From Roseibacillus persicicus (GTDB lineage Bacteria; Verrucomicrobiota; Verrucomicrobiia; Verrucomicrobiales; Akkermansiaceae), in the NCBI RefSeq assembly GCF_014651675.1, contig NZ_BMXI01000015.1, positions 1-64,000 of the forward strand: a stretch of DNA of 64,000 nucleotides, in the 5' to 3' direction. The notes below the pieces were generated by a model that ran no database searches, was not told the DNA's origin, and was given only the letters and a program-made list of their open reading frames with translations. Shown in pieces: positions 27,099 through 36,496 of the stretch. Positions within the stretch are counted from its first letter, which is position 1; the number at the start of each line of letters is the position of its first letter. Both the position numbers and the translations under genes were made by a program.

Positions 27099-28946
27099 AT
27101 GAACTTACAAACTATCGACTGGGTCATCATCGCGGTCTTCTTCGTCATTGTCATCGGCATTGGCTATGTTGCTTCGCGGACGGCGGGAAAGAGCACGCAG
27201 GAATTTTTTCTAGGGGGACGTCACATGCCGTGGTGGCTGTTAGGGATCTCGATGGTGGCCTGCACCTTCTCGGCAGACACCCCCAACCTGGTCACCGGGA
27301 TGGTGAGGGAAAATGGAGTGGCAAAGAACTGGGCCTGGTGGGCCTTCCTGATTACCGGAATGGTCACCGTCTTCATCTATGCCAAGTTGTGGCGACGGTC
27401 CGAGGTGATGACTGACCTGGAGTATTATGAGCTCCGTTATCACGGGAAGGCTGCGGCCTTTCTTCGCGGCTTCCGTTCGCTGTTCCTTGGCCTGTTTTTC
27501 AACCTGCTCATCATGGCCACCGTCACCTTGGCCATCATCAAATATGGTCAGATTCTCTTCGGTATTGAGGCGTGGCAATGCGTCGTCTTCGGCTCCATCG
27601 GAGTAGTGATTTATGCGACTTTGGGAGGCTTGAAGGGCGTGATTTGGGCTGACTTCTTTCAGTATTCCATCGCTATGTTTGGAGCGATCTACGCGGCATA
27701 TATTTCGATTCAGCAACCGGAGGTGCAAGCCATTGGCGGCTTGAGCGGACTGGTGGGTGCGGAATCTCCTATCGCCAGCAAGTTGGCGATTTTGCCCGAC
27801 CCGGGTGATCTCTCCCTTCTGGTCTCCATGCTGATCATCCCTGTAGCGGTGCAGTGGTGGGCGGTGTGGTATCCCGGTGCCGAGCCCGGGGGCGGGGGAT
27901 ACATCGCGCAGCGTATGCTTTCGGCTAAAGACGAAAAGAATGCCATTGGGGCCACTCTCTTGTTTAACTTCATGCACTATGCCATTCGTCCTTGGCCATG
28001 GATTATTGTGGCTTTGGCTTCTCTGATTGTCTTCCCGGAATTGGATGATATCCGGCAGGCCTTTCCCGGGATTGACGAGGAATACCTCGCCCACGACGTG
28101 GCTTATCCCGCGATGATTTCCAAGTTAGGACCCGGGGTGCTGGGCATCGTGATTGCCTCGATCATTGCTGCCTACATGTCGACGATTGGCACCCACCTGA
28201 ACTGGGGGTCATCTTACCTGGTCAACGATTTCTACAGCCGCTTTGTGAAAAAGGATGCGAGTCAGAAGCACCTTGTCGCGGTCGGTCGGGTTTCCACCGT
28301 GGTCCTGATGGTGGGAGCCGGTTTCTTCGCACTACAGCTCAAGAGCGCCACGCAAGCCTTTGACCTGCTGCTGCTTTCCGGGGCGGGAACAGGTTCGATC
28401 TATCTCTTGCGCTGGTTCTGGTGGCGGGTCAATGCCATCACCGAAATTGTTGCCATGATCAGCGCGATCGTCGTGGGCATCGTTCTCGTCTTTGTCGTGG
28501 ACCCGGCGTCCTTGGCCTTGAGTCTGGGAGGGACGCCCGATGCGCCAACCCTGTCGCTCGACGGAAATACCGTGCGATTGCTGCTGGCGGTGCTGATCAA
28601 TACCGTGGTGTGGGTGACTACAACCTTTCTCACCAAGCCTGAACCGCAGGAGACCCTCTTTTCCTTCTATCGAAAAACACGTCCGGGAGGTCCGGGGTGG
28701 GCCAAACTTCGCCAGCTAGCGGAGGGTGAAGGGGTGGATATCGAGGGAGAAAGCAAAGGCCAACGCTGGGAGTTGCCGTATGAAATCGCCTGCGTATTCA
28801 TCGGCACCATTATGGTCTACGCCTGCCTCTTCAGTATCGGCAACTTCGTCTACGGGAACCTCCTCACCGGCGTGGCGCTCGGCTTGCTGGCGGTAGGCTC
28901 CTGCTACGGTCTCTTCCGGGTCTTTGCCAAAAGTCGCTCGCTGTAG
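27099..28946 (+). CDS. Sodium:solute symporter (SSS family)
   Basis: Imports a sugar, most likely the amino sugar released by the nearby glycosidases, driven by Na+. The 615-residue membrane protein has about 13-14 transmembrane segments. The first is DWVIIAVFFVIVIGIGYVAS, followed by the FLGGR loop and the ACTFSADTPNLVTG unwound helix typical of the SSS/SGLT group. Near the C-terminus a 60-residue cytosolic loop (about 500-570) precedes the last two helices. The gene follows the ROK kinase after 108 bases and precedes the GH89 gene by 38. No Shine-Dalgarno sequence is visible; the leader is T/A-rich. Confidence 0.92.
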   Translation: MNLQTIDWVIIAVFFVIVIGIGYVASRTAGKSTQEFFLGGRHMPWWLLGISMVACTFSADTPNLVTGMVRENGVAKNWAWWAFLITGMVTVFIYAKLWRRSEVMTDLEYYELRYHGKAAAFLRGFRSLFLGLFFNLLIMATVTLAIIKYGQILFGIEAWQCVVFGSIGVVIYATLGGLKGVIWADFFQYSIAMFGAIYAAYISIQQPEVQAIGGLSGLVGAESPIASKLAILPDPGDLSLLVSMLIIPVAVQWWAVWYPGAEPGGGGYIAQRMLSAKDEKNAIGATLLFNFMHYAIRPWPWIIVALASLIVFPELDDIRQAFPGIDEEYLAHDVAYPAMISKLGPGVLGIVIASIIAAYMSTIGTHLNWGSSYLVNDFYSRFVKKDASQKHLVAVGRVSTVVLMVGAGFFALQLKSATQAFDLLLLSGAGTGSIYLLRWFWWRVNAITEIVAMISAIVVGIVLVFVVDPASLALSLGGTPDAPTLSLDGNTVRLLLAVLINTVVWVTTTFLTKPEPQETLFSFYRKTRPGGPGWAKLRQLAEGEGVDIEGESKGQRWELPYEIACVFIGTIMVYACLFSIGNFVYGNLLTGVALGLLAVGSCYGLFRVFAKSRSL

Positions 28947-28984
28947 TTTTTATCTCTTACCTTCTAAAAATTCCTTTTTTCTAA

Positions 28985-31252
28985 ATGAACCAACCGTTAT
29001 TCAAATATCGATTATTCGCTCTTCTCTGTGTCTTTATGTCCGCTGGCCTGTTCGTCAGGGCGGCTGAGGAGGATGCTCCCACTATCGCGCCGGCCACTGA
29101 GTTGTTCTCAAGAGTGTTGCCCGCTGAACGGGTGGACGAATTTGTTCTCGAGCTGATTCCGAGTCCGGATGGAAAGGACGTTTACGAGGTCGAATCACAA
29201 GACGGCAAGCTGGTAGTGCGGGGGAATACCGGGGTGGCCATTGCTTCCGGGCTGAACTGGTATCTCAAGGAGAAATGCAACAGCCAGGTCTCGATGAATC
29301 ACAATCAGATCAGTCTGCCTAACCCCTTGCCGCTGGTTGAGAATAAGGTGCGGGTCGAGACCCCCTTCGAATATCGCTACCTCTTCAACTACTGCACTTA
29401 TGGCTATTCCATGCCTTGGTGGGACTGGGAGAAGTGGGAAGAGATGATCGACTACATGGCCTTCATGGGCGTGAACATGCCCTTGGCTATGATTGGGCAA
29501 GAAGCGGTGTGGCAAGAGGTCTATCGCGAGTTGGGAATGACCGACGAGCAGTTGGACAAGTTCTTTGTCGGTCCAGCTCATCTGCCTTGGGGCTGGATGG
29601 GGAATATCGATGGCTTGGGTGGTCCTCTGCCGCAGGATTGGATCAGCCAGCGGGCGGAGTTGCAGAAGAAGATTCTCGCCCGGATGCGTTCTTTGGGGAT
29701 GAAGCCCGTGCTGCAAGCGTTCACTGGTCATGTTCCGGTCGAGCTCAAGGAGATTTACCCCGAGGCTGAGATTACCCAGATTCACGATTGGGCGGGGATT
29801 CCTGGAACAATGTTTCTCAGTCCGACCGACCCGCTTTTCACGCGGATTGGCACGCTCTTTATTGAAAAGCAGACCGAGATGTTTGGCACCGACCATCTCT
29901 ATGATGCCGACTGTTTCATCGAGGTCGATCCTCCTTCCAAGGACCCCGCTTACCTCTCGGAAGTGAGCAAGACTGTCTACGATTCTATGGTGGCCGCTGA
30001 CCCTGAAGCGATTTGGGTTCTGCAGGGTTGGTTCTTCTTTTTCCGGAGTGAGTTTTGGCAGCCTGAGCAAGGGCGTGCCTTCGTCGGGGGAGTTCCCAAG
30101 GACAAAATCATCGTGCTCGATCTCTATGGGGAAAAGAACACCACTTGGGATAAGACGGAGTCATTCTTCGGCCAGCCATGGATCTGGAATGTGATCTGCA
30201 ATCAGGATCAGAAGGTGAACATGTCGGGTCATCTCGCCAAGATGCAGACCAACTTCCAGACGGCCTATCAGTCGGAGATTGAAAAGAATCTTCGTGGGGT
30301 TGGGACGATTCCCGAAGGAGTCGGCTACAATCCCATCGTGCAGGACTTCATCTACGAACTGGCTTGGAACCAGTCCGAGAAGGACTTGGAGAAGTGGGTG
30401 AGCGACTATGGAAAGCGGCGCTATGGCACCGAGGACGAGCGGGCAGGGGAGACTTGGCAACGCTTGCTGAGCTCGGTCTATGGCAGGACCCGCACCGATT
30501 GGGGCCCGCTGATCACCACGCCGACGCTTCAGATTTTCGGGAAGCCCAAAGAGGATATCCGGCATGTTCGCAAGAATGTGAGAATCACCGAGGAGAATCC
30601 ATTCGGGCAGGATTATGACGTCTACGAGTTGTATGAGGCGTCCCAGATTTTACTCTCGATGGCGGACGACCTGCAGGAAGTGGAGACCTATCGTTTCGAC
30701 CTGACGAACGTTCATCGCGAACTCATCTACGGGTTGTCCTATCTGGTCATCGATGACCTCACCCAGGCCTATCTCTCGGGGGAACCAGCAAGATTGAAAG
30801 CGGCAGGCGACCAGCTGTTAGGTCTTCTCGATGACCTGGAAGCAGTCACGGGATCGCATGAGATGTTTCTTTTGGGCAAGTGGTTGGAGGACGCACAGTC
30901 CTGGGCCACTACGGAGGAAGAAAAGGCCTACTACAACTGGAATGCGCGCACCATTGTCTCAATCTGGCAGCCTTGGAAGAATGGTGGCTTGCGTGACTAT
31001 GCGAGCAAGCAGTGGAACGGGATGTTCTCGGGGTATTACAAGCCACGTTGGGAGCTCTTGATTCAAATGCTGGAGAAAAACTTGGAAGAGGGCACCGACT
31101 TTGATGCCGGAGCTTTCAATCAGGCCGTGCGTGAGGTCGACTTTGCCTGGACCCATGCGCAGGACGAGTATCCGTCCAAGCCGACAACCGACCCCGTGGA
31201 GGAGGCTCGGCGGATCCAGAAAAAGTATCAGAAGTATTTCCTCAAGAAATAG
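28985..31252 (+). CDS. GH89 alpha-N-acetylglucosaminidase (NAGLU-like)
   Basis: Removes terminal alpha-linked GlcNAc, as found in heparan sulfate and in some mucin-type glycans. The 755-residue protein has a signal peptide (to about residue 27) and the whole GH89 pattern: an N-terminal domain, then FNYCTYGYSMPWWDWEKWE, GQEAVWQEVY, PAHLPWGWMGNIDGLGGPLP, FGTDHLYDADCFIEVDPPS with the first catalytic Glu (about 313), QGWFFFF, and TIPEGVGYNP with the second (about 444). The length is close to human NAGLU. It is the last gene of the GlcNAc-use group and converges, three bases apart, with the desaturase gene. No ribosome-binding site is seen before the ATG. Confidence 0.95.
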   Translation: MNQPLFKYRLFALLCVFMSAGLFVRAAEEDAPTIAPATELFSRVLPAERVDEFVLELIPSPDGKDVYEVESQDGKLVVRGNTGVAIASGLNWYLKEKCNSQVSMNHNQISLPNPLPLVENKVRVETPFEYRYLFNYCTYGYSMPWWDWEKWEEMIDYMAFMGVNMPLAMIGQEAVWQEVYRELGMTDEQLDKFFVGPAHLPWGWMGNIDGLGGPLPQDWISQRAELQKKILARMRSLGMKPVLQAFTGHVPVELKEIYPEAEITQIHDWAGIPGTMFLSPTDPLFTRIGTLFIEKQTEMFGTDHLYDADCFIEVDPPSKDPAYLSEVSKTVYDSMVAADPEAIWVLQGWFFFFRSEFWQPEQGRAFVGGVPKDKIIVLDLYGEKNTTWDKTESFFGQPWIWNVICNQDQKVNMSGHLAKMQTNFQTAYQSEIEKNLRGVGTIPEGVGYNPIVQDFIYELAWNQSEKDLEKWVSDYGKRRYGTEDERAGETWQRLLSSVYGRTRTDWGPLITTPTLQIFGKPKEDIRHVRKNVRITEENPFGQDYDVYELYEASQILLSMADDLQEVETYRFDLTNVHRELIYGLSYLVIDDLTQAYLSGEPARLKAAGDQLLGLLDDLEAVTGSHEMFLLGKWLEDAQSWATTEEEKAYYNWNARTIVSIWQPWKNGGLRDYASKQWNGMFSGYYKPRWELLIQMLEKNLEEGTDFDAGAFNQAVREVDFAWTHAQDEYPSKPTTDPVEEARRIQKKYQKYFLKK

Positions 31253-31255
31253 AGG

Positions 31256-32542
31256 TTAGGATTCTGGAAGTTCCTCTTTCTCGGATAACTCTTCCATGTG
31301 GAATTGAGCCTTCCTCACTCCGCAGTCCGGGCAGCGCCAGTCGTCGGGGATATCCTCCCAAGCGGTGCCTGGTGCGATTCCTTCCTCTGGAAGCCCTTTT
31401 GATTCGTAATAAACAAAGCCGCAAACCCGGCATTGCCAACGTCTTCCGGAAGGCGCTTCGGCTTGCGCTTGTTCTGCCAGACGTTGTTCCGCTTGGTCGT
31501 GAATTTGTTTCAGTCGTGAGGATTGAGGCTCGTTCTCTTGATCCGGAGAGGGAAGCTCGGGGATGAACCGATAGTCGGGGTCGCGTCTGCGCCGATATTG
31601 GATGTAGGCGATCTCGATCCAAGCCTCCACCAGACCGCGGGGGCAGTGGGGGAGCTCGTGTTTGATCGCTCGATGAAGGCGGTGCAACCGGTAGCAGGGG
31701 ACCGCGGCATACATGTGGTGCTCGATGTGCCAGTTCATATGCCAATAGAGAAAGCGCGTAACTGGATTGAGGTAGATTGTGCGGCAATTGAGGCGAAAGT
31801 CGTCGATGTTCTCGGTGAGACCGGCGTGCTGTGTGAAGTTGCAAAGGTAGAACAGCCATGCCCCGTAAGCTCCTGTGAAGGTGGTGAGAACTGGAATGAT
31901 CCACAAGCCGCTGGCGATGGAAGCAACGAGGATGATGAGATGGAGGAGCAGAGCCATACGGGACCAGTTCACGACTTTCCGTTTGCGGTCCTCCGGTTTG
32001 TTCGGAACGATGACGGTCTCCCAGGGACCTCGGAAGATTCCGCAGCTGTGGCGGAAGAGAATCACGAAGTCGTGGTAGCAATGAACGTTGAGTAAGGCTG
32101 AGGTCAGGTATTTGGCTTTGGAGTGATAGACGGGTAAGGTGACCTCCAAATCATCCGGTGGATGGAGGGTGAATTTGTGGTGTTCGGCATGGCTGAACCA
32201 GAACATGTGAGGGTTCACCAGACCGATAAAGCCGAAGAGATTCGCAAAGAAGTCATTCAGCCAAGGCGTTCGAAAGACTGTACCGTGGACGAGCTCGTGA
32301 ACCGCATTGATACAGAATGAGGTGACCGTGCCGTGGGCAAAGAGCGCGATGGCGAACAGCCACCAGTCCTTCTGAAGCCAAAAGTAGAAGCTGGTGATTC
32401 CAGTTAGTAAGAGGACCAGGAGGAAGCCCCCGGTCTGTAGTGCTCCCAAGAGATTGCTTCGCTCGTTCAGGCTGGCGAGCGTCTCGGGTGCGAGCGCGCT
32501 TCGTCGCCAGTTGATTTTGATATTCGGTTTGTCCAATTCCAT
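31256..32542 (-). CDS. Fatty-acid desaturase fused to rubredoxin
   Basis: An integral membrane di-iron enzyme of about 428 residues. Residues 40-320 have the desaturase topology and three His boxes: HELVHG, HAEHH and WHIEHHMYAAVP. A charged linker leads to a C-terminal rubredoxin (about 370-420) with CRVCG and CPDCG, whose four Cys bind iron. The protein may therefore carry its own electron donor, like known AlkB-rubredoxin fusions. The substrate could be a membrane fatty acid, carotenoid or alkane. ATG 32542 (MELDKPN) is chosen over a longer frame to 32710 that overlaps the divergent regulator's promoter. Confidence 0.88.
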   Translation of the reverse strand: MELDKPNIKINWRRSALAPETLASLNERSNLLGALQTGGFLLVLLLTGITSFYFWLQKDWWLFAIALFAHGTVTSFCINAVHELVHGTVFRTPWLNDFFANLFGFIGLVNPHMFWFSHAEHHKFTLHPPDDLEVTLPVYHSKAKYLTSALLNVHCYHDFVILFRHSCGIFRGPWETVIVPNKPEDRKRKVVNWSRMALLLHLIILVASIASGLWIIPVLTTFTGAYGAWLFYLCNFTQHAGLTENIDDFRLNCRTIYLNPVTRFLYWHMNWHIEHHMYAAVPCYRLHRLHRAIKHELPHCPRGLVEAWIEIAYIQYRRRRDPDYRFIPELPSPDQENEPQSSRLKQIHDQAEQRLAEQAQAEAPSGRRWQCRVCGFVYYESKGLPEEGIAPGTAWEDIPDDWRCPDCGVRKAQFHMEELSEKEELPES

Positions 32543-32742
32543 TTCGGTTTTCTTGGTTCGTTGTCCCCTGGCCTTTGGTCGAGTAGGCCATGGGAGGGAA
32601 GAGCTTAGCTCGCTAACTCCGGATGAGTCGTTCGAATAGCCTTCAGATAGAAAAGTGAACGCCTGCGGGAAAGGTCTCCAAGTCGCCTTTTCCTGCTGGA
32701 ATAGAATCAAGAGAGTCTTAGCATCAAGGCGAGAAGACCGTG

Positions 32743-33660
32743 ATGAAATCCAGCGAACAAGTCGACGTCACCAATACGCCAGAGCGTCGGATTCTGGATT
32801 TGAGCCAGATTGGGATGCAGAGCGCTCTTTCGCTCGGGAGGTTTCACTACACTCGGGTGGCTCCGGGAATCAGGAAGCAGTGTCACGCCAACTGGTTGGT
32901 GCTGCAGTATGCGTTGCGGGGGAGTCACTCATATTACGTCGATGGCAAGAGTCTTGAGATTCGTGGCGGGCAGGGTCTCCGCATTCTCCCTGGTGAAGAG
33001 TATTCTTCTCGGTTTCAGAAGGAACAGAGAGGGGACCTCGTTTGGTTGATTCTCCAGGTGAACCCTCTTCCAGTTGGTGCTGATTTGGGGATGACTGAGA
33101 CGGGGGTGAAAGACGTTTTTGCACGCCTTCTTGATGGAGAACTGCCTGCTGAATTCCTTTTTGGCGAAGATTTGAAAGCGTCCATCGAGGAAGTGTTCGG
33201 TGCTTGGGAGAGGAGAAGGGACCCGCTGATTCAGGAACTGATTCGGAACAGAATCGCTTCCGTCGTTCTCGCCTCCGCATTGTGTCTGGAAAATTTCGAA
33301 GCCGAAGAAATGGAGAGCCAGAACTCTGGACGAGTTGGGGAGGTGATGAGGTGGCTTGAGCAAAACATCGAGAAGGAGCTAACAGTGGAGGAGATGGCAA
33401 AGGTGGCCGGTCTGTCTGTTCCTCATTTTTTCCGTGAGTTCAAGCGTTTCACCGGGACCAGTCCCAATGACTTTCTTCTTCAGAAAAAGGTGGACCGGGC
33501 AGCGGTCCGGCTTGCGGAAAAACCACCTCCGACAGTGACCCAAATCGCGCACGAACTCGGCTTCTCCAGTTCGCAATATTTCTCAACCGTCTTTCGCCGC
33601 TATCGTGGAATGAGTCCGACTGAATGGAGAAGTGCCCGGTCACCTTCTTCTCCTAGCTGA
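32743..33660 (+). CDS. AraC-family transcriptional regulator
   Basis: A cytoplasmic regulator of about 305 residues. The N-terminal cupin-like sensor (about 30-150) includes HANWLVLQYALRGSHSYYVDG. The C-terminal region has both HTH motifs, LTVEEMAKVAGLSVPHFFREFKR and the VTQIAHELGFSSSQYFSTVFRRY segment that contacts DNA in AraC proteins. GTG 32740 directly precedes ATG 32743. It is divergent from the desaturase-rubredoxin gene with a 200-base shared upstream region, so it may regulate that gene or itself. Its end overlaps the convergent phosphatase gene by eight bases. Confidence 0.9.
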   Translation: MKSSEQVDVTNTPERRILDLSQIGMQSALSLGRFHYTRVAPGIRKQCHANWLVLQYALRGSHSYYVDGKSLEIRGGQGLRILPGEEYSSRFQKEQRGDLVWLILQVNPLPVGADLGMTETGVKDVFARLLDGELPAEFLFGEDLKASIEEVFGAWERRRDPLIQELIRNRIASVVLASALCLENFEAEEMESQNSGRVGEVMRWLEQNIEKELTVEEMAKVAGLSVPHFFREFKRFTGTSPNDFLLQKKVDRAAVRLAEKPPPTVTQIAHELGFSSSQYFSTVFRRYRGMSPTEWRSARSPSSPS

Positions 33661-34504
33661 GAGTTAGAAGGAGACCAGTGGCATCGTCGCTTGTTTTGAT
33701 GCGGGGAGTGGTCGTGCAGTTTGGGTCCATTGACTCGAGATGGCGAACTTCTTCAAGAAGACGGGGAATGCCGTGAGTTCGAGCCCTATCAAAGAAGGAG
33801 TCGGGCTGGTATTTGTGGAAAAGGTCGCACAGCCGATAGAGTCCATCCGTGCAGAGGAGAATCTCGCAACCTTCTGGCTCGGGAATCGTGACCGAGACGA
33901 GTTGAGGCAGCCAATTCGTCGTTGGATCGGCGACCCAGAATCCTTTGGAGGAGTTGCGGTGACGCCTTTGTTGCAGCAAGGGCTCGCGCAGAGCCTCCAA
34001 ATGAGTTTCTCGCGGAGCCTCCGGAGCTTGGTGCTGGAACTCGGAGAGAAGGGTGATTGTCTCAGCCTCGAATGCGGTGACTCGGTTGTCTCCGAAGAGT
34101 TGAACTGAGCCGTTGGGGGACTTTACCAGAATGGGACTGTCTCCGATGGAAGCAAGGTGGAGGCCATCCTCGGAATGGCAGATGATCGAAAAAGAGGCCG
34201 CTGGAAGGAGGTGGGGGGGAGTTCGGAGAAAATCCTCGATCTCGTTCTTCGCCCGAGAAATCGTCTCAGTAATCGCGATGCGGATCAGCTCATTGATATT
34301 GGGTTGGGTGATGGCGGCCTCTTTCAAAAAACGGTCAATGGTGCGGACGAACCACACCGCATCCGTGGGAGAGCTTGGGAAGAGCCGGCGGTCAGTGATT
34401 CCTGTCACTCCATCCATGATCCATGCGAAACGGCCTGAAACGCTGAACAGGTCTTCGTTGTGCTGGTTACCGGCAAGGGTGCCGCTGGAGAGAGCCTGGA
34501 ACAT
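33653..34504 (-). CDS. PP2C-family protein phosphatase-like
   Basis: A cytoplasmic protein of 283 residues without signal or membrane segments. The PP2C metal motifs are recognisable in order: NEDLF near the N-terminus, WIMDGVTG, ASIGDSP, LLCTDGLYRL and SDDATGLLL. It would remove phosphate from Ser/Thr on a protein. No partner Ser/Thr kinase, anti-sigma or FHA gene is next to it, so its target is unknown. It lies between an AraC gene, with which it converges and overlaps by eight bases, and the GH20 gene ending at 34566. A terminator separates it from that gene, so it has its own transcript. Confidence 0.8.
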   Translation of the reverse strand: MFQALSSGTLAGNQHNEDLFSVSGRFAWIMDGVTGITDRRLFPSSPTDAVWFVRTIDRFLKEAAITQPNINELIRIAITETISRAKNEIEDFLRTPPHLLPAASFSIICHSEDGLHLASIGDSPILVKSPNGSVQLFGDNRVTAFEAETITLLSEFQHQAPEAPRETHLEALREPLLQQRRHRNSSKGFWVADPTTNWLPQLVSVTIPEPEGCEILLCTDGLYRLCDLFHKYQPDSFFDRARTHGIPRLLEEVRHLESMDPNCTTTPRIKTSDDATGLLLTLS

Positions 34505-34517
34505 AAGAAAGGGTTGC

Positions 34518-34545
34518 GAGCCATCCGTCTGGTGACGGATGGCTC
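34518..34545 (-). terminator. Intrinsic terminator of the minus-strand GH20 gene
   Basis: Perfect 12-bp stem: GAGCCATCCGTC (34518-34529), loop TGGT, GACGGATGGCTC (34534-34545). Read on the minus strand it follows the GH20 stop and runs into a pyrimidine-rich CTTTCTTAT tail. Confidence 0.8.
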
Positions 34546-34565
34546 ATCCGATGGAAAAAGGGAAC

Positions 34566-36458
34566 CTATTCGCCAAAGACCATCACCTCACAGAGTCGGG
34601 AGAAGCTGGGAAAGGTCAGATCCTGGCAGCCCTCGGTAGAGATGCGGATGTAGCGGGCGGTGACGTTGTCGCAGGGATGGGAGACCATGTTGCTTTCGCC
34701 CCGGCTTCCTTTTTCGGTCTCGCCGATGATTTTGTAGCTCTTGTTGTTTTTTGAATACTCGACCTTGTAGTGCTCCCAACTTTTCCCTACCGCAGCTTCG
34801 TAGACATCTACCTTGGTGAGGGTGCTCAACTTGCCTAGGTCAATTGTGATTTCGAGGGGCTCGGGCTTGGTGGGGAATCCGAGGAAGTGGTCGAAGCGTT
34901 CGGTGACCCCGTTGGTGAGACGTTGCGGCCCGTAGAAGGGTTGGCTTGCGCCTGCTGAGACAGTCACCGTTTTGCCGTGAGCAAGATTGCCGGGAGTGGG
35001 CTCGGCTTCACGGTCGGACCAGCCGCCAGTTGGTTCTCCAAGGGTGCGGGGACGCATCGTATCCAACAAGAGGCCAAGCTTCTGGTCCCGCTGCAGGAAG
35101 CTGTCGAAAGAGGTTTCGCCCCGGTCGTTCCAAGCACGCGCGGTTGCTGCGGTGAGCCTTTGCCGGCACAGGGGAATCACGTTTTCTTCGCGACCCTCCC
35201 ACCAGGCGAGGCAGAAGCCTAACAGTTGGTCGCTCTTTTTAATTGTCACCGGGTTGCTGAAGGTGCCGATGGCGTGATTGACGTGCTTGAAGCGAGTGAA
35301 GTTGACTTCGTAACAGTCCTTGCTCGGCACGGCAGTGAACATGGTGCGAGGATAGTGGTCGACGACATAGAGAGGATCCCAAGTGGCGTTGATGACGCGG
35401 TAGCCTTCTTTGATCATCTGCGGAGCGGGCATCTCGATGCAGCGCCAGTTCATGTGGATGACCTCTTCATTGACCTTGTTCTTGCCTTTGCCCAAGCGAG
35501 GGCCTTCCCAGACGATGGTTTGACGACCGTTTTCCTTCAAAAACGCGTGCAGTCGGTTGACGAGATCGCGCTGCAGCTTTTCATCGACCCCGTAGGCCTC
35601 ATCGCACCCAATGTGAATGAAAGGAGTCGCCTGGAAGACATCCATCATCTCTTTCAGAATAGTCGTGAGGCCCTCGTAGGCGGTATCCAGCGAGGCGAGG
35701 TCAGTTGGGGTCTTGCCAAAGACTTCGGGATACTTGCCCCGAAGAATTCCGGAGTGGCCCGGTGCTTCCAGCTCGGGAATGATGGTCACGCCCCGCGCCT
35801 GACTATAGGCTTCGATCTCATGCCAGTCGGCGAGCGTCCAGCCGGCATTCTTGCTCAGAAGTTCAGGGTAGGCTGTGGAGGGAAAGGAGAAGAGTTGGTC
35901 GTCGGTGAGGTGGAGATGGAGATACCGCGTCTTGGCCAGCCACATGCTGTCGATAATGCGCCGAAGGGTCTCGGGGGAGTGGGGATTGCGGCCCATGTCG
36001 ACGAGAAATGCCCGGAAGTTGTAGTCAGGGCTATCTTTGATTGTGAGCTTGGGAACTTGCCAGGTGGAGTCCGGTGACTTCTCTAACAGCTGTAAAAAAC
36101 TGACGCTGGCCCGGGCAATTCCGGTGGGGCTGCTGGCTGTTAATTTGATGTCCTGTCGGGTATCGATGAGATATTCCTCCTCATCCAGTTGGGCCGCTTG
36201 AACGAATTGAATGGACGAGCCATTCTCGCCCGTTCCCGGCGCAAAGGTCTCACCTGTGACCTTGGCGAGAGCCAGTTGCAAGGCTTCCGCCTGAGGGGCA
36301 AAGGCCTCCGGGTTGAGGATTGTAGTGGGGAGGGGGGTGGCTCCGCGCGAAGTCTTCATCTCGCGTGGAGTAGGCAGGACTTCGGGCGCTGCATGAGCTA
36401 GCGGAGGGGTGAAGAGCAGGGCGGTTAAAATCAGTTTCGGATAGAACTTCAGGTTCAT
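34566..36458 (-). CDS. Exported GH20 beta-N-acetylhexosaminidase with discoidin-like domain
   Basis: Removes beta-linked GlcNAc or GalNAc. About 630 residues from ATG 36458 (MNLKFYPKLILTALLFTPPLAHA, a clean signal peptide); the open frame to 36527 adds a polar head and overlaps the upstream gene. GH20 N-domain about 25-140, then the barrel with HLHLTDDQ and the catalytic HIGCDE (Asp286, Glu287), PELEAPGHS and a W-rich end. The last 130 residues look like an F5/8 type C (discoidin) carbohydrate-binding domain (TIDLGKLSTLTKVDVYE, ARYIRISTEG). It is the shortest and most conventional GH20 of the window. It follows the GATase1-like gene by 38 bases on the same strand. Confidence 0.92.
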   Translation of the reverse strand: MNLKFYPKLILTALLFTPPLAHAAPEVLPTPREMKTSRGATPLPTTILNPEAFAPQAEALQLALAKVTGETFAPGTGENGSSIQFVQAAQLDEEEYLIDTRQDIKLTASSPTGIARASVSFLQLLEKSPDSTWQVPKLTIKDSPDYNFRAFLVDMGRNPHSPETLRRIIDSMWLAKTRYLHLHLTDDQLFSFPSTAYPELLSKNAGWTLADWHEIEAYSQARGVTIIPELEAPGHSGILRGKYPEVFGKTPTDLASLDTAYEGLTTILKEMMDVFQATPFIHIGCDEAYGVDEKLQRDLVNRLHAFLKENGRQTIVWEGPRLGKGKNKVNEEVIHMNWRCIEMPAPQMIKEGYRVINATWDPLYVVDHYPRTMFTAVPSKDCYEVNFTRFKHVNHAIGTFSNPVTIKKSDQLLGFCLAWWEGREENVIPLCRQRLTAATARAWNDRGETSFDSFLQRDQKLGLLLDTMRPRTLGEPTGGWSDREAEPTPGNLAHGKTVTVSAGASQPFYGPQRLTNGVTERFDHFLGFPTKPEPLEITIDLGKLSTLTKVDVYEAAVGKSWEHYKVEYSKNNKSYKIIGETEKGSRGESNMVSHPCDNVTARYIRISTEGCQDLTFPSFSRLCEVMVFGE

Positions 36459-36496
36459 AGAGTTGTTATTAAAGAGTTCGTTCAGAGTGAGCGCTT

